A stretch of DNA of 64,000 nt, from positions 558,001 through 622,000 of the forward strand of contig JAPEIS010000001.1 in the NCBI GenBank assembly GCA_029531795.1, written 5' to 3'. Positions 23,415 through 36,863 of the stretch are shown in pieces. The notes under the pieces were generated by a model that worked only from the letters and a program-made list of their open reading frames with translations, did not search any database and was not told where the DNA came from. Position 1 is the first letter of the stretch; every line of letters begins with the position of its first letter. Position numbers and translations under genes: made by a program. The stretch comes from Sclerotinia nivalis (Eukaryota > Ascomycota > Leotiomycetes > Helotiales > Sclerotiniaceae).

Positions 23415-24453
23415 TTTTATCGAACGAGATGGGACAAGATCAAATATGTGCATGTAGTCAAGGCGTTTGTTGGATTAGGGATCTTCATATGGCGTTTATT
23501 TTATGAGTTGTGTGAGATACCGCTAGAAGAGAGTATTAGTTGAATACCTATTGTCAATTCACCGTCTCACGTGTCCAATAGCCTGGACTAATCCGATCGA
23601 AATTCATCGATTTTTGAATTTTGGAAAACACTGTTAATCATTCGATAGAACTATTATATTAAATGAATTGATTAGTTTCAGATGATCTCAATATCCAAAA
23701 ATCCTTCATTGTTAGACTGCAGTCCAGACTATTAGATATCCATTTTCATCTTCCCCTATTTGATTTATTTCTCTCATCTAGTATAGCGGTATTCTGGTTT
23801 ATTGATGAATCCTATACCTTATAGTGTGCAAATAAGAAAAACCCTTCTTTATATTGTAGTAAGAATCACAAACGCAATGGAAAATAAACGAATATCCCAA
23901 CGGAATCCATTATTACGGAGGCGATAGACAGGATAACAGATATAACTTCTATTAATAAGATATAATTCAAGAAGTTATGATTTTATAATAGGAATAATCT
24001 TTTAAATATATTTATATATAATGTTAACCCTGATGAGGATTAGTCTATATTTATCCGAAAGTCGATTTTTATAAATCGGGAATCTGATAATCTCTATATA
24101 TTTTATATAGAGATCTTGTTATAGTATTCCTTTTTTTAGAATCGAGTTTTATTGAGATAATGATAATGATAATAGTATTGAATTTTCATATTTAATTAGT
24201 TTTCTTTGGAATGAGATAATCGTCATTCCTACTGCAAGTACTTATAATACTGTAGTACTATAAAAATTGAAAATATATTGCTAGAGGCTACAAGTTAAGT
24301 CTTATTTTCTCCTCAGCTCAGCGTATTCATATTGTCATACAATTCTTTGTCTCTCTCTGGAGATCTATATATAAATATCCTGATTAGTTATAGGTTTATC
24401 TATATCTTTATGGGAGTGCTCGTTTTATTCATTTTTTTTTTAAACAATCTAGT
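23415..24453. other. AT-rich entry into the retrotransposon block
   Basis: 3' flank of MCM7 and then AT-rich DNA without recognisable coding. The last part (to 24458) was contiguous with the DNA now at 31343 onward before the first gypsy insertion, so it may be the eroded 5' region of the Tad1-like LINE. Confidence 0.4.
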
Positions 24454-24458
24454 ACAGT

Positions 24459-24604
24459 TATCACGGTGGTGGTAGGATGCTTTAAGATATAATGATATTC
24501 TACGAAGAAGGAAGAAGGTATTAGGAAGAGCGCTGACTATATAGAGGATAGATGCCTTAGACAATTATATAGATTAGCTAGGAATGGGTTATGAATCTGT
24601 AATA
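24459..24604 (-). repeat. 3' LTR of the minus-strand gypsy element
   Basis: 146 bp, starts tatcacggtgg on the plus strand and ends ctgtaata; it pairs with 31192-31337. Expected TG..CA ends are changed by transitions. Confidence 0.85.
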
Positions 24605-25337
24605 ATACTTTTTTTTTCAAAGCCTAGTTTGTTCTTAAACTATTAATAAAACCTTTTTGAAAAATAACTATTCAAACAAAATCTTGTCCAAATGCCCCAA
24701 ATTCCTGAATTGTAAGATTACCTTTTAAATTTTAAAACCGTTTTTAAATTCAAAATACTATTTTCCTATTCAAGTAAATTGTACTTTCTTTCTTATTGAT
24801 TGTTATAAAATCTTTATAGAAGTTGAAGCTGGTAATAGTATTGTAGTATTTGGGTAATCCAAGACTCATGATAATGGTCCAGGTTTCTTGGGATATAAAT
24901 AATGATAATCGATCAGGGTTTTCTTATTGTCTTTTAGATCTGATATTAGTTACCAGATTGATATATAATATCTCTATTTGATTTGATAATAATAGTTATC
25001 TTCATTATAGTTATCAAGTATATCTTCAAATACTTATTTCTGAATTGGTTTTTCTTTTTCGTTTTCTCTTTCGAGAATTCTATCTTTTATAATTTTCGAT
25101 TCTGATTTGTTAATTAAAGTTTGTCCTGGAAAATGAAATTTTGGATATATTGATTTTAGCAACGAATAATAGAATACTAGGAAAATTCATATATTTTCTG
25201 ATAATTCAATTAAATAAATATATAAATAAATCTTTATTATTTTATATAATTCGATTCATTTATTATTGAGCTTTTTTGTTTTACAAAATGTCTTTATGTT
25301 TTTTGTATTTATATATACTTTTTGTTTTTTTTATATA

Positions 25338-25610
25338 TTATAGTGAATCTGATTTGTTCCGATTTGTATATTCTTTATAAATTGTAATAGATTGTTTTGC
25401 AAGTATTCTAAATTGGTTTAGGATATATTTTATTCTATCAATTGTTTTGTTTCCTTTGAAAAATTCATATTTTTGAACTATTATTATATCTGAAGGGTAG
25501 GGTTTATTAGGTTCTATATTCAATTGTGGGTTAAAATTGTAATTCGTAAAGAACGGCGAATAGTTTATTATTTTAGAAATCAAATTGTTTAAAGTAAATT
25601 CTGTTAACAA
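25338..25610 (-). pseudogene. Gypsy integrase C-terminal fragment
   Basis: A 90-codon open stretch. FFTNYNFNPQLNIEP and the region after it correspond to the end of the integrase core of Ty3/gypsy elements (YG.HPR...P type motif). It is closely similar to the equivalent part of the plus-strand gypsy element at 44960-45190, so the two are related families with different LTRs. Confidence 0.7.
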
Positions 25611-28600
25611 TAACTATTTCATTCAATTATCCTGATGAAAGTTTATGAATATATATAAATACTGTTTTAGAATTGAATTGATTTATTTTGTTTAGCTATT
25701 TGTTTGTAAATGAAACACTGAGTTGTATTTAAGGGTTACTTTCAATCGTTCAGAAAGCTATATCCAGAATCCCGATACGAATTGTATTCTTTAATCTGAA
25801 ATGATATTTTCTAAGAGATTATGTAATGTATAAATATAATTGATAAAAGTATTAATCAATTCTTTTATTGTTAGAGATCTTATACTTATAAAATATTTCA
25901 TTTTTGTTAATCTATAAACAATTATTAATATATATTTGTATATTGAATTGTAATGTTTACAATTTGGTAAAGGTATAATATAATCGATTGAAATATTTGA
26001 TTATGATTGGAAAGGAATAAACAATAATTTCAAGAATCCTGGAGAGGATGATTTTAGAAATTTTGTTCGAATATAAAGTTCACAAACTTGAACATAGATA
26101 TTTATTTCTTGATATATCTATAGCTATTAATAGCTTTTGGAGACCAAATCAATAGTTTTCGTATGATCAAGATAGCCAACAGAACCCGACAAATATATTC
26201 TGTATAAAATTTGTATCTTTAGTTTATCATTAAACGGAATTCATAGTTTTTTATAATAGTAAATCTTATTATTGTAAATACAGTAATCCTATATAGTTAT
26301 TCATAAAGTTTTTCTGAATTCTTTTGGTCATTTGATTGTAAAGAGATCTTCGATTGTTGATATTAATTGTTTGACTATATTTGATTTATTGTATATTATA
26401 TCAATGAATTTATCGATAGATTTATTTTTAAGTAGTATTATCCAATCTATTGTAGTTAATAAAAGATCATTTGTAAATTCTTTGTATAAATCTATATTGA
26501 ATCTATTAATAAATAAAACAATACACTTCTGGTTTTTTAAATATTCGTTATTAAGATTAGAATTATCAAATCGATCCTTTCATTGATGGTTCAAAGTATC
26601 TGGCCGAATTGTTTTAATTTTTAATCAATAAACAATTCAGAAGTTGTATTGAGATAGGAATTCTGATTATTATATTTGATATTGATTTAATACTTTCATT
26701 GTTGTAAAGTATTCCAGATTCTTATAATCGGTTAAGATTTCGAATTCCTATTGAGATTCTTATAATTCCGATTATTATTCTTTTATTGATTTAATAATAA
26801 CTAATAGTTTTTTTATTATAAATCTTATAATTATATTCAACAATTGAATGTTTTGAAGAAAAGTATATTATTGGTTGTAAAATGTTATTGTTATTGTATT
26901 AAAAAAGTATTTTTTTTGAAATCCAATCCGAAGTATCTATTTCCAATACAGTTTTCCTATTATAATTAAAATAGGCAAATATCGGAGTTGTTATAAATAC
27001 TTTCTTTAGATTCTCGAATATTATTGTATAATTGTTTTTTCATTGTTAATTTATTTCTTTCTATAAAAAGTTATTTAAAGGATAGTAGATCTTTAAAAAG
27101 TCTTTTATAAATCAATAATAAAAATTCGCGAAGTTGAGGAATCGTTGTAAATTTTTAACAAATATTAATTGTATTCAAAAGGTAATAGTTGATATTTTAT
27201 TTTGATTTATTTTTATATCTTTAGTTATGATTATAAAATCTAAATATTTTGTAGAAGTTGTTTCGAATTTGTATTTATTAATATCGATTTGTAAATTAGT
27301 ATCTTGCAATTTCTGGATTATATTGTGAATATATTCTTGATGTTGATTTTTATCTTCAAAGTATATAAGAATATTATCGAGGTATATAATGTAGTATTTA
27401 TTTAGTTCGTTAAATAAAATATAATTAATATAATATTGGAATGATATTGATATATTATAAAGATCAAAAGGTATAATTAATGATTCGAATAATCCAAATC
27501 GAGTAATGAAAGTAATTTTCTATTTATTATTTTCTACAATACGAAGTTTGTTAAAAATAATAATAATATTTAATTTGGTATAGATTTTTGTATTACAAAA
27601 AGTATCTAAAGTTTTTCGAACAATTGGTAAAGAGTATCGATTTTTAATAGTAATATTATTCAAATTATAATAATTCTAATAGATATAAATCCTTTTATTA
27701 GATTTAATTGTTAGAAGTAATGGGATTACGTTTTGTAATTTTGATTCCCGAATGAAATTTTTGATAAGGTTATTATCGATTTATTTTCGAATTACTTTTA
27801 ATTCGAAAAGGGATAAAGGGCGATTTTTGAAATATGGAGGTTCTTTTTCAAATATTAATTTTATTTTGTAATCCTATATCCAATATAAAGGAAATGTATT
27901 TGTATGATGAGGTAGGAAAGCAGATAGTTTGTTTTAAAGCTATAAAGGGAGTTTTTCTTTGATCTTATTATTATTGAATAATGATTTGCTATTGAGGAAT
28001 TTCTCGATATTTATCTTTGTTATTTTCCGAAAGTGTTTTGATTGATAGCAATGGTAAACAAAATCGTAAAGCTTTGGAGATATTTTGATTAATGTTTCGG
28101 CGATATTGTTTTTTCTATATAGTATATCTTTGAAGTTTTGTTTCTGAAGAGTTAGGATTATTATTGTTTTATATAAGTGTTTTTATTAAATAGTTTCTTT
28201 TATTTGATCTAATTTCTTTTATATAAGATATATAATCTTCATTTTATTTTATTGACAAAAAGATATAAAATTAGTAGTTTGTAATTAATAGATATTATTT
28301 AAATCTAGTTTTGTATTGAAAGTGATTTCGATTTGTTCTTTTAGAATTGAGATTGATAACAATAATAAGGGTTTATTTTTTGGTATTGATTTCAACTGAT
28401 ATTGTTTAGCGATCTTTTGTATAAATTTATACTAAATAAAACATCGGTTTGATATTATTTATATTTAAAATAATGTTTTCTTATTGCAAATTTTTATATA
28501 ATAATGATTTATATCGGATATCAAAATCTTATCGATTTGCAAATCGATTTTAAAGTCTTTTATCGATTTATAATTTTTGTTTATAGAAACTGATTCATTA

Positions 28601-31191
28601 TAATCTTGTTCCGATAGCTTTTTTAAGATTATCTTAAAATTTTGAGTGTATATTTTGTCATCTTCGTTTTCATCTTCGATAAATAATGATAAATATCAAA
28701 AAGGATTCTTTTTTGTATTAGAAAGGAAAGTTTTAATTGAAGATAATATATCAAGGACTTTATCGATAAATGATTTTGTAGATATACTATTTTTGTATAT
28801 TTAGTCTATATATATTAGCGAAGGGATTGTTGGTGTTTATATTGAATCGAATATATTGTAAGAGCAATAATATATTATACAATATTGAAAATTGAAAGAA
28901 AGAATCATATTCTATTAGTTTATATATGGATTATGGTATTATAATTATAATAATCCGAAAATAACTGAAGTTTCTTTGAAAAGTTTTGTAACAAAGAATA
29001 ATTATATTTCTTTATATTGTTTTATCGTTATATCTATTATAAAATAATCAATGATAATATCTATAATGTTTTTATCTACCAAATAGAGTTTATAACGATG
29101 TAGTAAAGGTCGAATTAGGATATTGTTTCGGTTAACGAAAAAACAATCAACGAATGCCTTTCTTGAATATCCACTATCAATCAAGTTGATTATATTGAAA
29201 AGAAAAAAATACATTAGGAATATAATAGTTTGAACAAATAGAGATTTGTTATTTATAGAATTGAATTATAAAGATTCTTTATTAATTATTGTTTGTTGTA
29301 TTTATTCTATATCCTTTGATAACCTTTGCAAACGATTTATTGTAAAGGTTAAACTTTTCCCAAATGCTTTTGAATAGATATAAATAGTAGTAATACTGTA
29401 TTACGAAAAGGTATATTTGATATACTTTCTGATAATACTAATATTTCTTCTTTAACAAATCTAATAAATATATTAAGATATTATTATTGATAATTATTGT
29501 AATCTTGATAATTACCTCGTTGGAAACTTTTACGATTAATTAAATTAAAAGAATGATATTATTGAATTTAAGATTATACTTGATATCCTTCTTGTTGGTA
29601 ACTATTTCGATTAATTGAACTGCTCAAATGGTATTGTTGATTTTGATATAATTGATAATTACCTTTCAAATAATTACTTTTACAGGAAATGCCTTTGTAT
29701 TCGCTTACATTTTTTATAATATTGACTTGTTTCTTTGTTTTGCAATCTACAATTCGATATTTAGATTATTTACAAAAATGATATAGATTATAAAGATATT
29801 TGTATTTTCTTTGTATTTGTTTTAAGATTTTAATTGTATTGAGATCTATAAGATCGCTTTGAATATAAGATACTAATAATATTTATTATTGAATATAAAT
29901 TAAACTAGATCTTGAGAAATTTATATTGTAATATTCGTTATCTTGATAGTTTTAGCTTTATATTTGAAACTTCTTTCTTTATCCTTTAATATTAATAAGT
30001 TCGTAAGGGTTTGAATTGTCTTTTATCAATATTTTCAATTCGTCAGTGATTTTTTATTTCATTGCAAGGATCATTTCTCGGGGAGTCTTTCTACTAAATG
30101 CGCCCAAATATTCCAATTATGAATAAAAAAAGGGAAATAGAGTTTTTTTTGCTTATTTTGAATTTATCGAATTTGATTGTTATCTCATATTCAGTGTTAA
30201 TTGAAATATAAAGACTATCGAGTTTCTTCAGGAATATATCTACAATAGTAAATTCTGATATATTATCTATAATTTCTTTAATATCTTTTCATCTTTTTTA
30301 TCAAACTATTCCTTTCAAAAGTAAAACTATATATAACAATTTCTTTTGTTTTGTATCGAAAACTATAGGATTGTTTTTCCAATAGATATATAAATCTATT
30401 TTCCAATCTTCATATTCGCTTTATTAAATTAAAAGATCTGTTTTTTCATCTTTGAATAATTCAGGATTTTTCGTAGTTTGTTGTAATTGATAGATTGATA
30501 TAGTAGGGTTTGCATCAATAAGTGATTGATCAAGTTGTTCTCGAAAAACAGAATTCTGAATCATTAATCTTATATTAGTTATATTGCTTAATTGTAGATC
30601 TCCTTGTAATATATATATTTCTTATCGGTATTGCTTTACTTAAATTAGCATTCGTTCTATGAAACTGAACAAATGTTATATATATATAATAACTTCAGGG
30701 TTCTGTATATTGATAAACATATCGGAAACAAAGATTGGATCTTTAAGATCTTTATCTTTAATATTGAAGAGCTTATATGTAAATTATTGATAATTAGAGA
30801 AAATAGATTTAATATACTTTCGGAGTTCGGATATTGTCTTTGATTGGATTGGGGGTATCGATGATTCTGATAGAGTTGATTAAGTAGTGTTTGATATAAT
30901 GATAAATTATTTAAAACAGTTTTAAAAATTAAAGTATAATTGTAGGATCATTAATTTCGAATATATAACAATATAATATTAATTAAATCGAGATCTGGAT
31001 CTAAGTTTGAGTTTGGGTCTGAATCTAGGTTTGGGTTTGGATCCGGATTGAAATCGAATTAAAATATTGTTTATTGTTTATTGATATATTAATAATCGAA
31101 GTTTCTGAGTATTTCGTGAAATTGATTATTTGGTAAAACTGGGTTGTCTTTTTTGTTTAATAGTAGAGTATTTATAAAGAGTAGAATATAC

Positions 31192-31337
31192 TATTACGGT
31201 GGTAGTAGAGTGCTTTAAGATATAATGATATTTTACGAAGAAGGAAGAAGGTACTAGGAAAAGCGCCGATTATATGGGGGATGGGTGCCTTAGGCAGCCA
31301 TGCAGACTAGCTAGGAACGGGTTACGAACCCGTGACA
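31192..31337 (-). repeat. 5' LTR of the minus-strand gypsy element
   Basis: 146 bp, tattacggtgg to cccgtgaca on the plus strand. It is less mutated than its partner (it keeps the CpG-containing ggttacgaacccgtgac), which shows which copy lost C or G by RIP. Confidence 0.85.
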
Positions 31338-31342
31338 ACAGT

Positions 31343-32938
31343 AGGAGAGCTTCGAACGATATATTAAGAATAATTTGCTTTCCCGAGCCTAGATTGGAGA
31401 AGATTAAAAAAAATCAAGACAATGCCCAAAAGATACTGGCTTAAATAAGAAAGCTACATATACAACAAATTTTGAAGAAAAATAATTCTTCGAAATATAC
31501 TCTTTTTATACCTTATATTGACTAAACAAATTAATCCAAATTGAATACAATTGTTCTCAAAGAAATTGAACCAGTAATTGTTGTGATACTGTTATTGTTA
31601 TACAAAATACGAAATATACATAAAAAATCGCATCAAAATCGAAGATTCTTTATTCTCTCATTATAGATAAAGAGACCATTATAATCGATACTATCCCATC
31701 CAACTTTTCAAAAGTTATCTTAAATATTCCAATTCAAAAGGAGATTGTACCATTCCTTTATAAAGAGAACTTCAACAATCTCCCATTTATTCTTTCTAAC
31801 TCAACCCTTTTTCAATCCTTTAACTTCCAAACTTAATACAACATTCTTAATTCTAATGATTTTTTCAAATCATCTATTAATCTTCTATCATTTCAAATCA
31901 ATAACAAACGAAGACAACAATTTAATTAATCAGGATTTAATCTTATAAGACCAAAAAAAGCTATTCAAAAAACTAAAGACTTCTTTATTTTAACTATTTC
32001 TTTGGAAAAAGAAATCGAAGAATAATCGAAAATTCTAAATCTAATCGAAATATTCTATAAATATCTCGAAAAAGGAAAATTGATAAAAGCTTTGAATATC
32101 ATCACATCACAAATCTCCCATCTCGAAAAGACTACCAAAAAGATTGAAAATCAAACCAATCACTTTTCCAATCTTCCCAACCAATCAATTACTCCTTCAA
32201 CAAATACTTCATCTATTAATAAAGCAAACTATACTATTATTACCAAATCGATAAAGAAATAAAAAGTAATTTCCAAAGGGAATTCTACAAAACAAAAACC
32301 TATAGAACAAAAAAATGATATTTCTAACAAACAATTAATCTTTATCAATCCATTTCTTTATCAATCTAATTCTCTTATATCAATACACATAAGAAACAAG
32401 ATCAACGAAGCCTTCAAAAAGATTGATATCAACAAATCAATCATCTTGACTATTATTACAATTAGAAATAATAATATCATATTAATCATCAATAACCCCT
32501 TCAATATACAATTTCTTATAGAAAAGAAAAAAAATCTAAAATCGTATCCTCGAATCAAAGAGACTTCAAATCGATAAACCATAATACAAAGTGATTATAT
32601 ACAAAATCCCAATCAAAGAATTCTTTGGTCCAAAAGAAATGAATATAATTAAAAACGAAATTAAAACATTTAATTCAGGGCTTATTATAATAAGTACTTC
32701 TTATTAGTTGATTAATACTTTTAAAAAAGCTAATCAACAAGAAAGAACAATTGTAATTGCATTTGCTATACAAAAAGAAGCAGAGTTAGCTATTCGAAAA
32801 AGACTATATATCGCTGATATTAATATTAGAATTGAAAGATTCTATCTTTCCATTCTTTTCTTTTAATACAATAAATGTCAAGGATTCAGTTATAACGAGT
32901 TATATTGCAAAAAACCTCTAGTTTGTGGATTTTGTAAT
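31343..32938 (+). pseudogene. Tad1-like LINE, ORF1 (5' part, interrupted)
   Basis: The translation, with stops, follows Tad1-clade ORF1 proteins: low-complexity N-terminus, a middle part with NPFNIQFLIEKKKN, then YYFNKCQ-type FNPGL, AFAIQKEAELAIRKRLYIADI (RNA-binding-like segment) and the first zinc knuckle FFQYNKCQGFSYNELYC with CGFCN. The frame is then cut by the copia element at 32939 and resumes at 46494. Many stops make it dead. Confidence 0.7.
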
Positions 32939-33084
32939 TGTTGGGAAGATAGGGGATAATAATAGTATTCAAATTAGATAAATAATATTGTATTGTATAA
33001 TGAATTGTTTTTCTTTTAAGGTTCTCTCCGTACGGAGAGGTTATATATCAAGGTGGGGTAACAACACATGATTATATTCTGACA
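32939..33084 (-). repeat. 3' LTR of the copia element
   Basis: 146 bp, tgttgggaagat to tattctgaca on the plus strand. It contains the perfect 16-bp palindrome CTCTCCGTACGGAGAG, conserved in the other LTR. Confidence 0.9.
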
Positions 33085-33395
33085 CTGACTAAACTTTTCT
33101 CTTTCGTACGAATATAAATCGTACAAAGGATTCGAATCAGAATATGTGATTATTGTCGTACAATTGGCTAGTGCCTCCTTTCGTTTGCTTTTTCAACTCT
33201 TCAATTTCAATCAACTTTTTATTCCTTTTCCTTTTCAATACAATTTCAAAACCGATCAATAACTTTCTCAAATCTATCAAAAACTTCTAAGATAAAGCTT
33301 CCTTTTGTTTTCAAAAAGAAAATCGCGATTACGATGTATGTTCCATCATTTGTACAACAAGGCTTTGTATAAATCTGATTTCTTGTATTAAGGCT

Positions 33396-33920
33396 ATGGT
33401 TTTGTACAATATTGTTCTCGTTGTTGCTCGGGCCGATCAAAATCCTGTTCTTTTTATCGACGGACAACAACTCTTGCCCTTCTGCTATAATCCTTTGCAG
33501 TTGGCTTTGATTGCATTATTTGGCCATTCTGTTCCTTTCGTATGCAATAGAATTTCATCAGCTCAGGTTCGAACAATGTGCTTTTCGTATATCAATACGT
33601 TTTTGATACAAAATCGTGAAAGGATTGTTCTGAACAGATACTGTGTATATCGTCATCGGGGTTTGATGTCTTTTCTTGAATGCTGTCGGGTTGTTGGTTA
33701 TTTCTGTAATTGTTATAGAAATTACAAATGGTGTGATTATATAGCTCGTTGTTCTGTACGAAAGAGTGATCCCGAAAATCCTGGAAAGTGTAATTTACTT
33801 CCTGCGGATAATGAAAACGGGGGCGATGACGATAACGATGATGATGTTGTTTTTGATGGTGGAGCTAAACAGAATCAGTTTGTACTAGATTCTCGAGAAG
33901 TATTACTTCTTATCGAATGA
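33396..33920 (+). CDS. Antisense Cys-rich ORF inside the copia element, 174 codons, unknown function
   Basis: An uninterrupted frame lies between the copia RNase H (ending at 34086) and the 3' LTR, on the strand opposite to pol. It starts MVLYNIVLVVARADQNPV and has eleven Cys, many in a cluster (ECCRVVGYFCNCY, KWCDYIARC) that could bind zinc, then an acidic run (GGDDDNDDDVV). Its base composition is visibly less AT-rich than its surroundings, and no stops interrupt it despite the decayed block. I do not recognise the family. It may be an additional ORF of the retrotransposon, comparable in position and orientation to antisense extra ORFs known from some plant LTR elements. No promoter evidence is visible. 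Confidence 0.5.
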   Translation: MVLYNIVLVVARADQNPVLFIDGQQLLPFCYNPLQLALIALFGHSVPFVCNRISSAQVRTMCFSYINTFLIQNRERIVLNRYCVYRHRGLMSFLECCRVVGYFCNCYRNYKWCDYIARCSVRKSDPENPGKCNLLPADNENGGDDDNDDDVVFDGGAKQNQFVLDSREVLLLIE

Positions 33921-34085
33921 TTTTCTGATTTGGATGTATGCAGATTTGTATTAGGGGTTCGATTTTTCTTTCAATATTTGAAAAAAATGAAAAATAAAAT
34001 TTAAATAAATATAATCAATCAATAATAAAATAAATGCAAACAAATTCCAAAGAAATCCTAATATTCAATTTATGTATATGAAGGT

Positions 34086-34697
34086 TTAGTTGTCTTTTGT
34101 ATATTCTTCTTTACTTATCCATTCTTCGATTTGTACAATAAGATAGTTTTGATCGATCAGTTTCTCCAATGCTTTATTTGGTATTGCTTTTGTCATTGTA
34201 TCGGCAGGGTTATCTTGACCATTTATCCATCTGATTTCTGTGAGTTCATGTTGTTCGTACGATTGCCTCAAAGTCATGATATCAATCATCAATCTCTTTT
34301 CTTTTGTGGTACCCAGCTTTACTAAGCATTTGTATAGCGAATACGAATCAGTGCAAATTATAATTGGAATATTAGAAAATTCTAATTGTAAAGTTATTAT
34401 ACTCAAAATAGTACGAATTGCAATGCCAATATCGATATCAGTTATTATTCCATATATCTCCGATGCTAATACATTTTGCATTACCCGTTTGCTTTTCATA
34501 TTAGTATATTGAATAACATTTTCTTTGATCTCGAATTTGCTCTCTTCAATTGGAATTTCGTTTGTAAGTATGATAATATATCCAATCTGATTACTTAAAT
34601 TTTTGTTGTTTGTAAATGATTTGTTTACAAAGATAAATAGTTTCGTATTATCTAAATCAAAGGGAATGTAATGCAAACCTTGGTTCAAATTGTCCAT
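34086..34697 (-). pseudogene. Copia RNase H and C-terminal Pol segment
   Basis: 203 codons stay open. It shows the copia RNase H order: VNKSFTNNKNLSNQIGYIIIL (DASF-type start with the first Asp replaced by Asn), SKRVMQNVLASEIYGI (the catalytic Glu region), CTDSYSLYKCL (Asp), and the end RWINGQDNPADTMTKAIPN typical of copia elements. Substitution at the first catalytic position and stops elsewhere in pol mean it is not active. Confidence 0.85.
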
Positions 34698-34826
34698 TTG
34701 CTATTTCAATCGTTTATTTAATGTATCGATATTATTATTGTTTGATTATTATTGTTGTGTTGCGATTGATAAATCGTATAAAGCTTTTGGTTAATATATA
34801 GTTGCGATATATGTATTTCTTATTTG

Positions 34827-35610
34827 TTATTTTTGATAGTATTTGTTTTGATCATTTGCTTTTTCAACGAGTTTGAGTTTCTTGTCTTGATTTTTTTGTA
34901 TAAGAATTATATTGTTGTTGTCCTTACAAAAGATACAATTATTAAAGATGAAAGGGGATTTATCTGAAAATTGTTTCGTTGGTTTTGTTTTCAAATTTGT
35001 TTTGATCAATTCTGAATTTTCTTATTCTATAAATTCATCGGTTACCAAGATCAAAGTGTTATCGATCTGTATACCTACGATGTCAAATTTCCGATTTTCT
35101 ATTGTACGAGTGATCAATAAGTATAGATCGTATATGGAAGTGATTATATTCAACTTTTTTTGATAGTGTTTTCAGTATATTGTTTATCAATAAATTCCTG
35201 ATTCTGGAATGCTATATAATGGCTTTTTGATTATTATGATTGTATCGGCCGGGAATTTGTATTTTAACTCTTTAGGCAAATGAACTAAGATTGTATAGTT
35301 CAATGCTGTTATTGATTGCAAGTATACTTAGATTATATCGCGAAGTTATAAGAAGGCCTTCTTTTGTATAAATAATAAGACTAACACTGCAATCAATTGT
35401 TGATTTGATTGTTGAATTGTAAACAATTGAATCAAAATCGTTTCTTTCCCTTTATTGTTGTAGGCCTGAATTATCAAACACAACTTTTCGTACAGAGTAT
35501 CTGTTGCCTTTCCTTTAATCTTATTAATCAATCGAAAATTGAAGATTTGTTCTTTGTATATTTCAAAATTGTAGATTACAAATTCGAAAACGTTTTTAAC
35601 AATTAATGAA
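34827..35610 (-). pseudogene. Copia reverse transcriptase remnant
   Basis: The minus-strand translation contains GIQIDNTLILVTDEF, equivalent to the catalytic VGLQTDDTL block of fungal copia reverse transcriptases (second Asp now Asn), followed by ELIKTNLKTKPTKQ and IFNNCIF. Stops and frame breaks are frequent. Confidence 0.7.
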
Positions 35611-36122
35611 TCGATCTTTTAGTTTTGAAAAAGCTCAAATGATTCTTCGTTGGTTGTAATAGCACCAGTTGTACAGAGTTTGATTACAAGTTCGTAATCA
35701 TCTTTCTCCTTTTTGGTTAAATAGACTTTGGTTAAATGAAGTTTATCTTGAATATTTTCTTTAATAAGATAAGAATCGAAATCCTGTACAAAATGACGAA
35801 CAATTGGTATTTCCACAATTGGTATATTCGGACAAGTATTTTTTCTTGTTTGTGTATAGGTTGTTCGAATAGATAGTTTCGGATCATTAGGAGCATTTTC
35901 AAATTGATCAAGATTCAGAATAAGATCACCGGAAGCATTTTCGGATCGGTTATTCGAATGATAATGATCATCAGGAGTATTTTCTTCCTTTTGGTTTTTT
36001 TCATAGAATAACTTCATAATAATCGTACGGAAGTTTGCAGGATTATATAGCATTTCGATCGTATATGAATTTCTATCGATAGCAATGAATTTGAATGGGT
36101 TAATCCAATTGTGTTTTTCTCT

Positions 36123-36863
36123 CTAAATTTGTATTATTGAATTTAGTAACAAATTCATGATATCATATATAATTGGTTTATTTCGGGATCCTAATATATA
36201 TTGAATCGATCTTCTAGTATGAATCTCCCGAATTTCTTTCATCGTAGTTTGGACGATTTCAACTCTTTTCATCATTATCGGTGTAGGGATATCGTACGAA
36301 ATCATTCTTGAATATACCCCAAAAACCAGGAATGTTGGTATTAATCCTTTCGGATTTGCTGTATCATTGACGGTTTTTACAATTATTTGAAGAATGAATT
36401 TTTTATCCAACTTTTCATCCTTCAATTTTTCCTAAATGATCTTGTACGATCGATATAAGAGTGTATAATACCGCTCAACTTTTCCAATACTATTGTAGGC
36501 TTTCATTGGGATTTCATATATCTTTACTGACATTATACAAACGTTTTGCTTGAATTCCTTAGACGAAAAATTCATACCCGCATCATAAGTAAAAGAATCA
36601 AAGGGACCTAAATAAGTATCAATCCAGCACTTTCGTATTGAATTCCAAACAGTTTTCACAAACATATCTTTCAAAAATATCGTTACATTATACAAAGTAG
36701 CTTTATCGACTAAATGCAAAATAAGTTTTCTATCGATATAAAAGATATCCAAAATCATTGAATAATTGAAATCGATATCATCCTTAATTGTAAATCGAAA
36801 TCGTCCAAATGATTTTAAGTGTAATTGACAATGTTTGCAGAATTTGCTTAATCGTTCAATCAT
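36123..36863 (-). pseudogene. Copia integrase remnant
   Basis: Two open pieces (36432-36863 and 36123-36425) carry a KFCKHCQLH zinc-site end, LDIFYIDRKLILHLVDKAT, FTYDAGMNFSSKEF (core DAGTNF) and NSIGKVERYY (the DDE Glu region). These are typical copia integrase motifs; one stop separates the pieces. Confidence 0.8.

Larger units (their letters stand above)
24454..31342 (-). mobile_element. Ty3/gypsy LTR retrotransposon, minus strand, heavily RIP-decayed
   Basis: 146-bp LTRs at 24459-24604 and 31192-31337 are flanked by the 5-bp duplication acagt (24454-24458 and 31338-31342), giving an element of 6879 bp. On the minus strand the internal region still shows a reverse transcriptase core YIIYLDNILIY (near 27370-27395; the usual YLDD is YLDN here) and an integrase C-terminal stretch NYNFNPQLNIEPNKPYP (25338-25610). 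All frames are full of stops, and LTR differences are nearly all C/T or G/A. Gag should lie near 30-31 kb but is not readable. Confidence 0.85.

Noticed and set aside
23280..23457. Longer MCM7 tail in the unspliced frame
   Set aside because: A normal intron with gtaagt donor and attag acceptor gives a short tail close to other Mcm7 proteins; the unspliced tail is unlike them.
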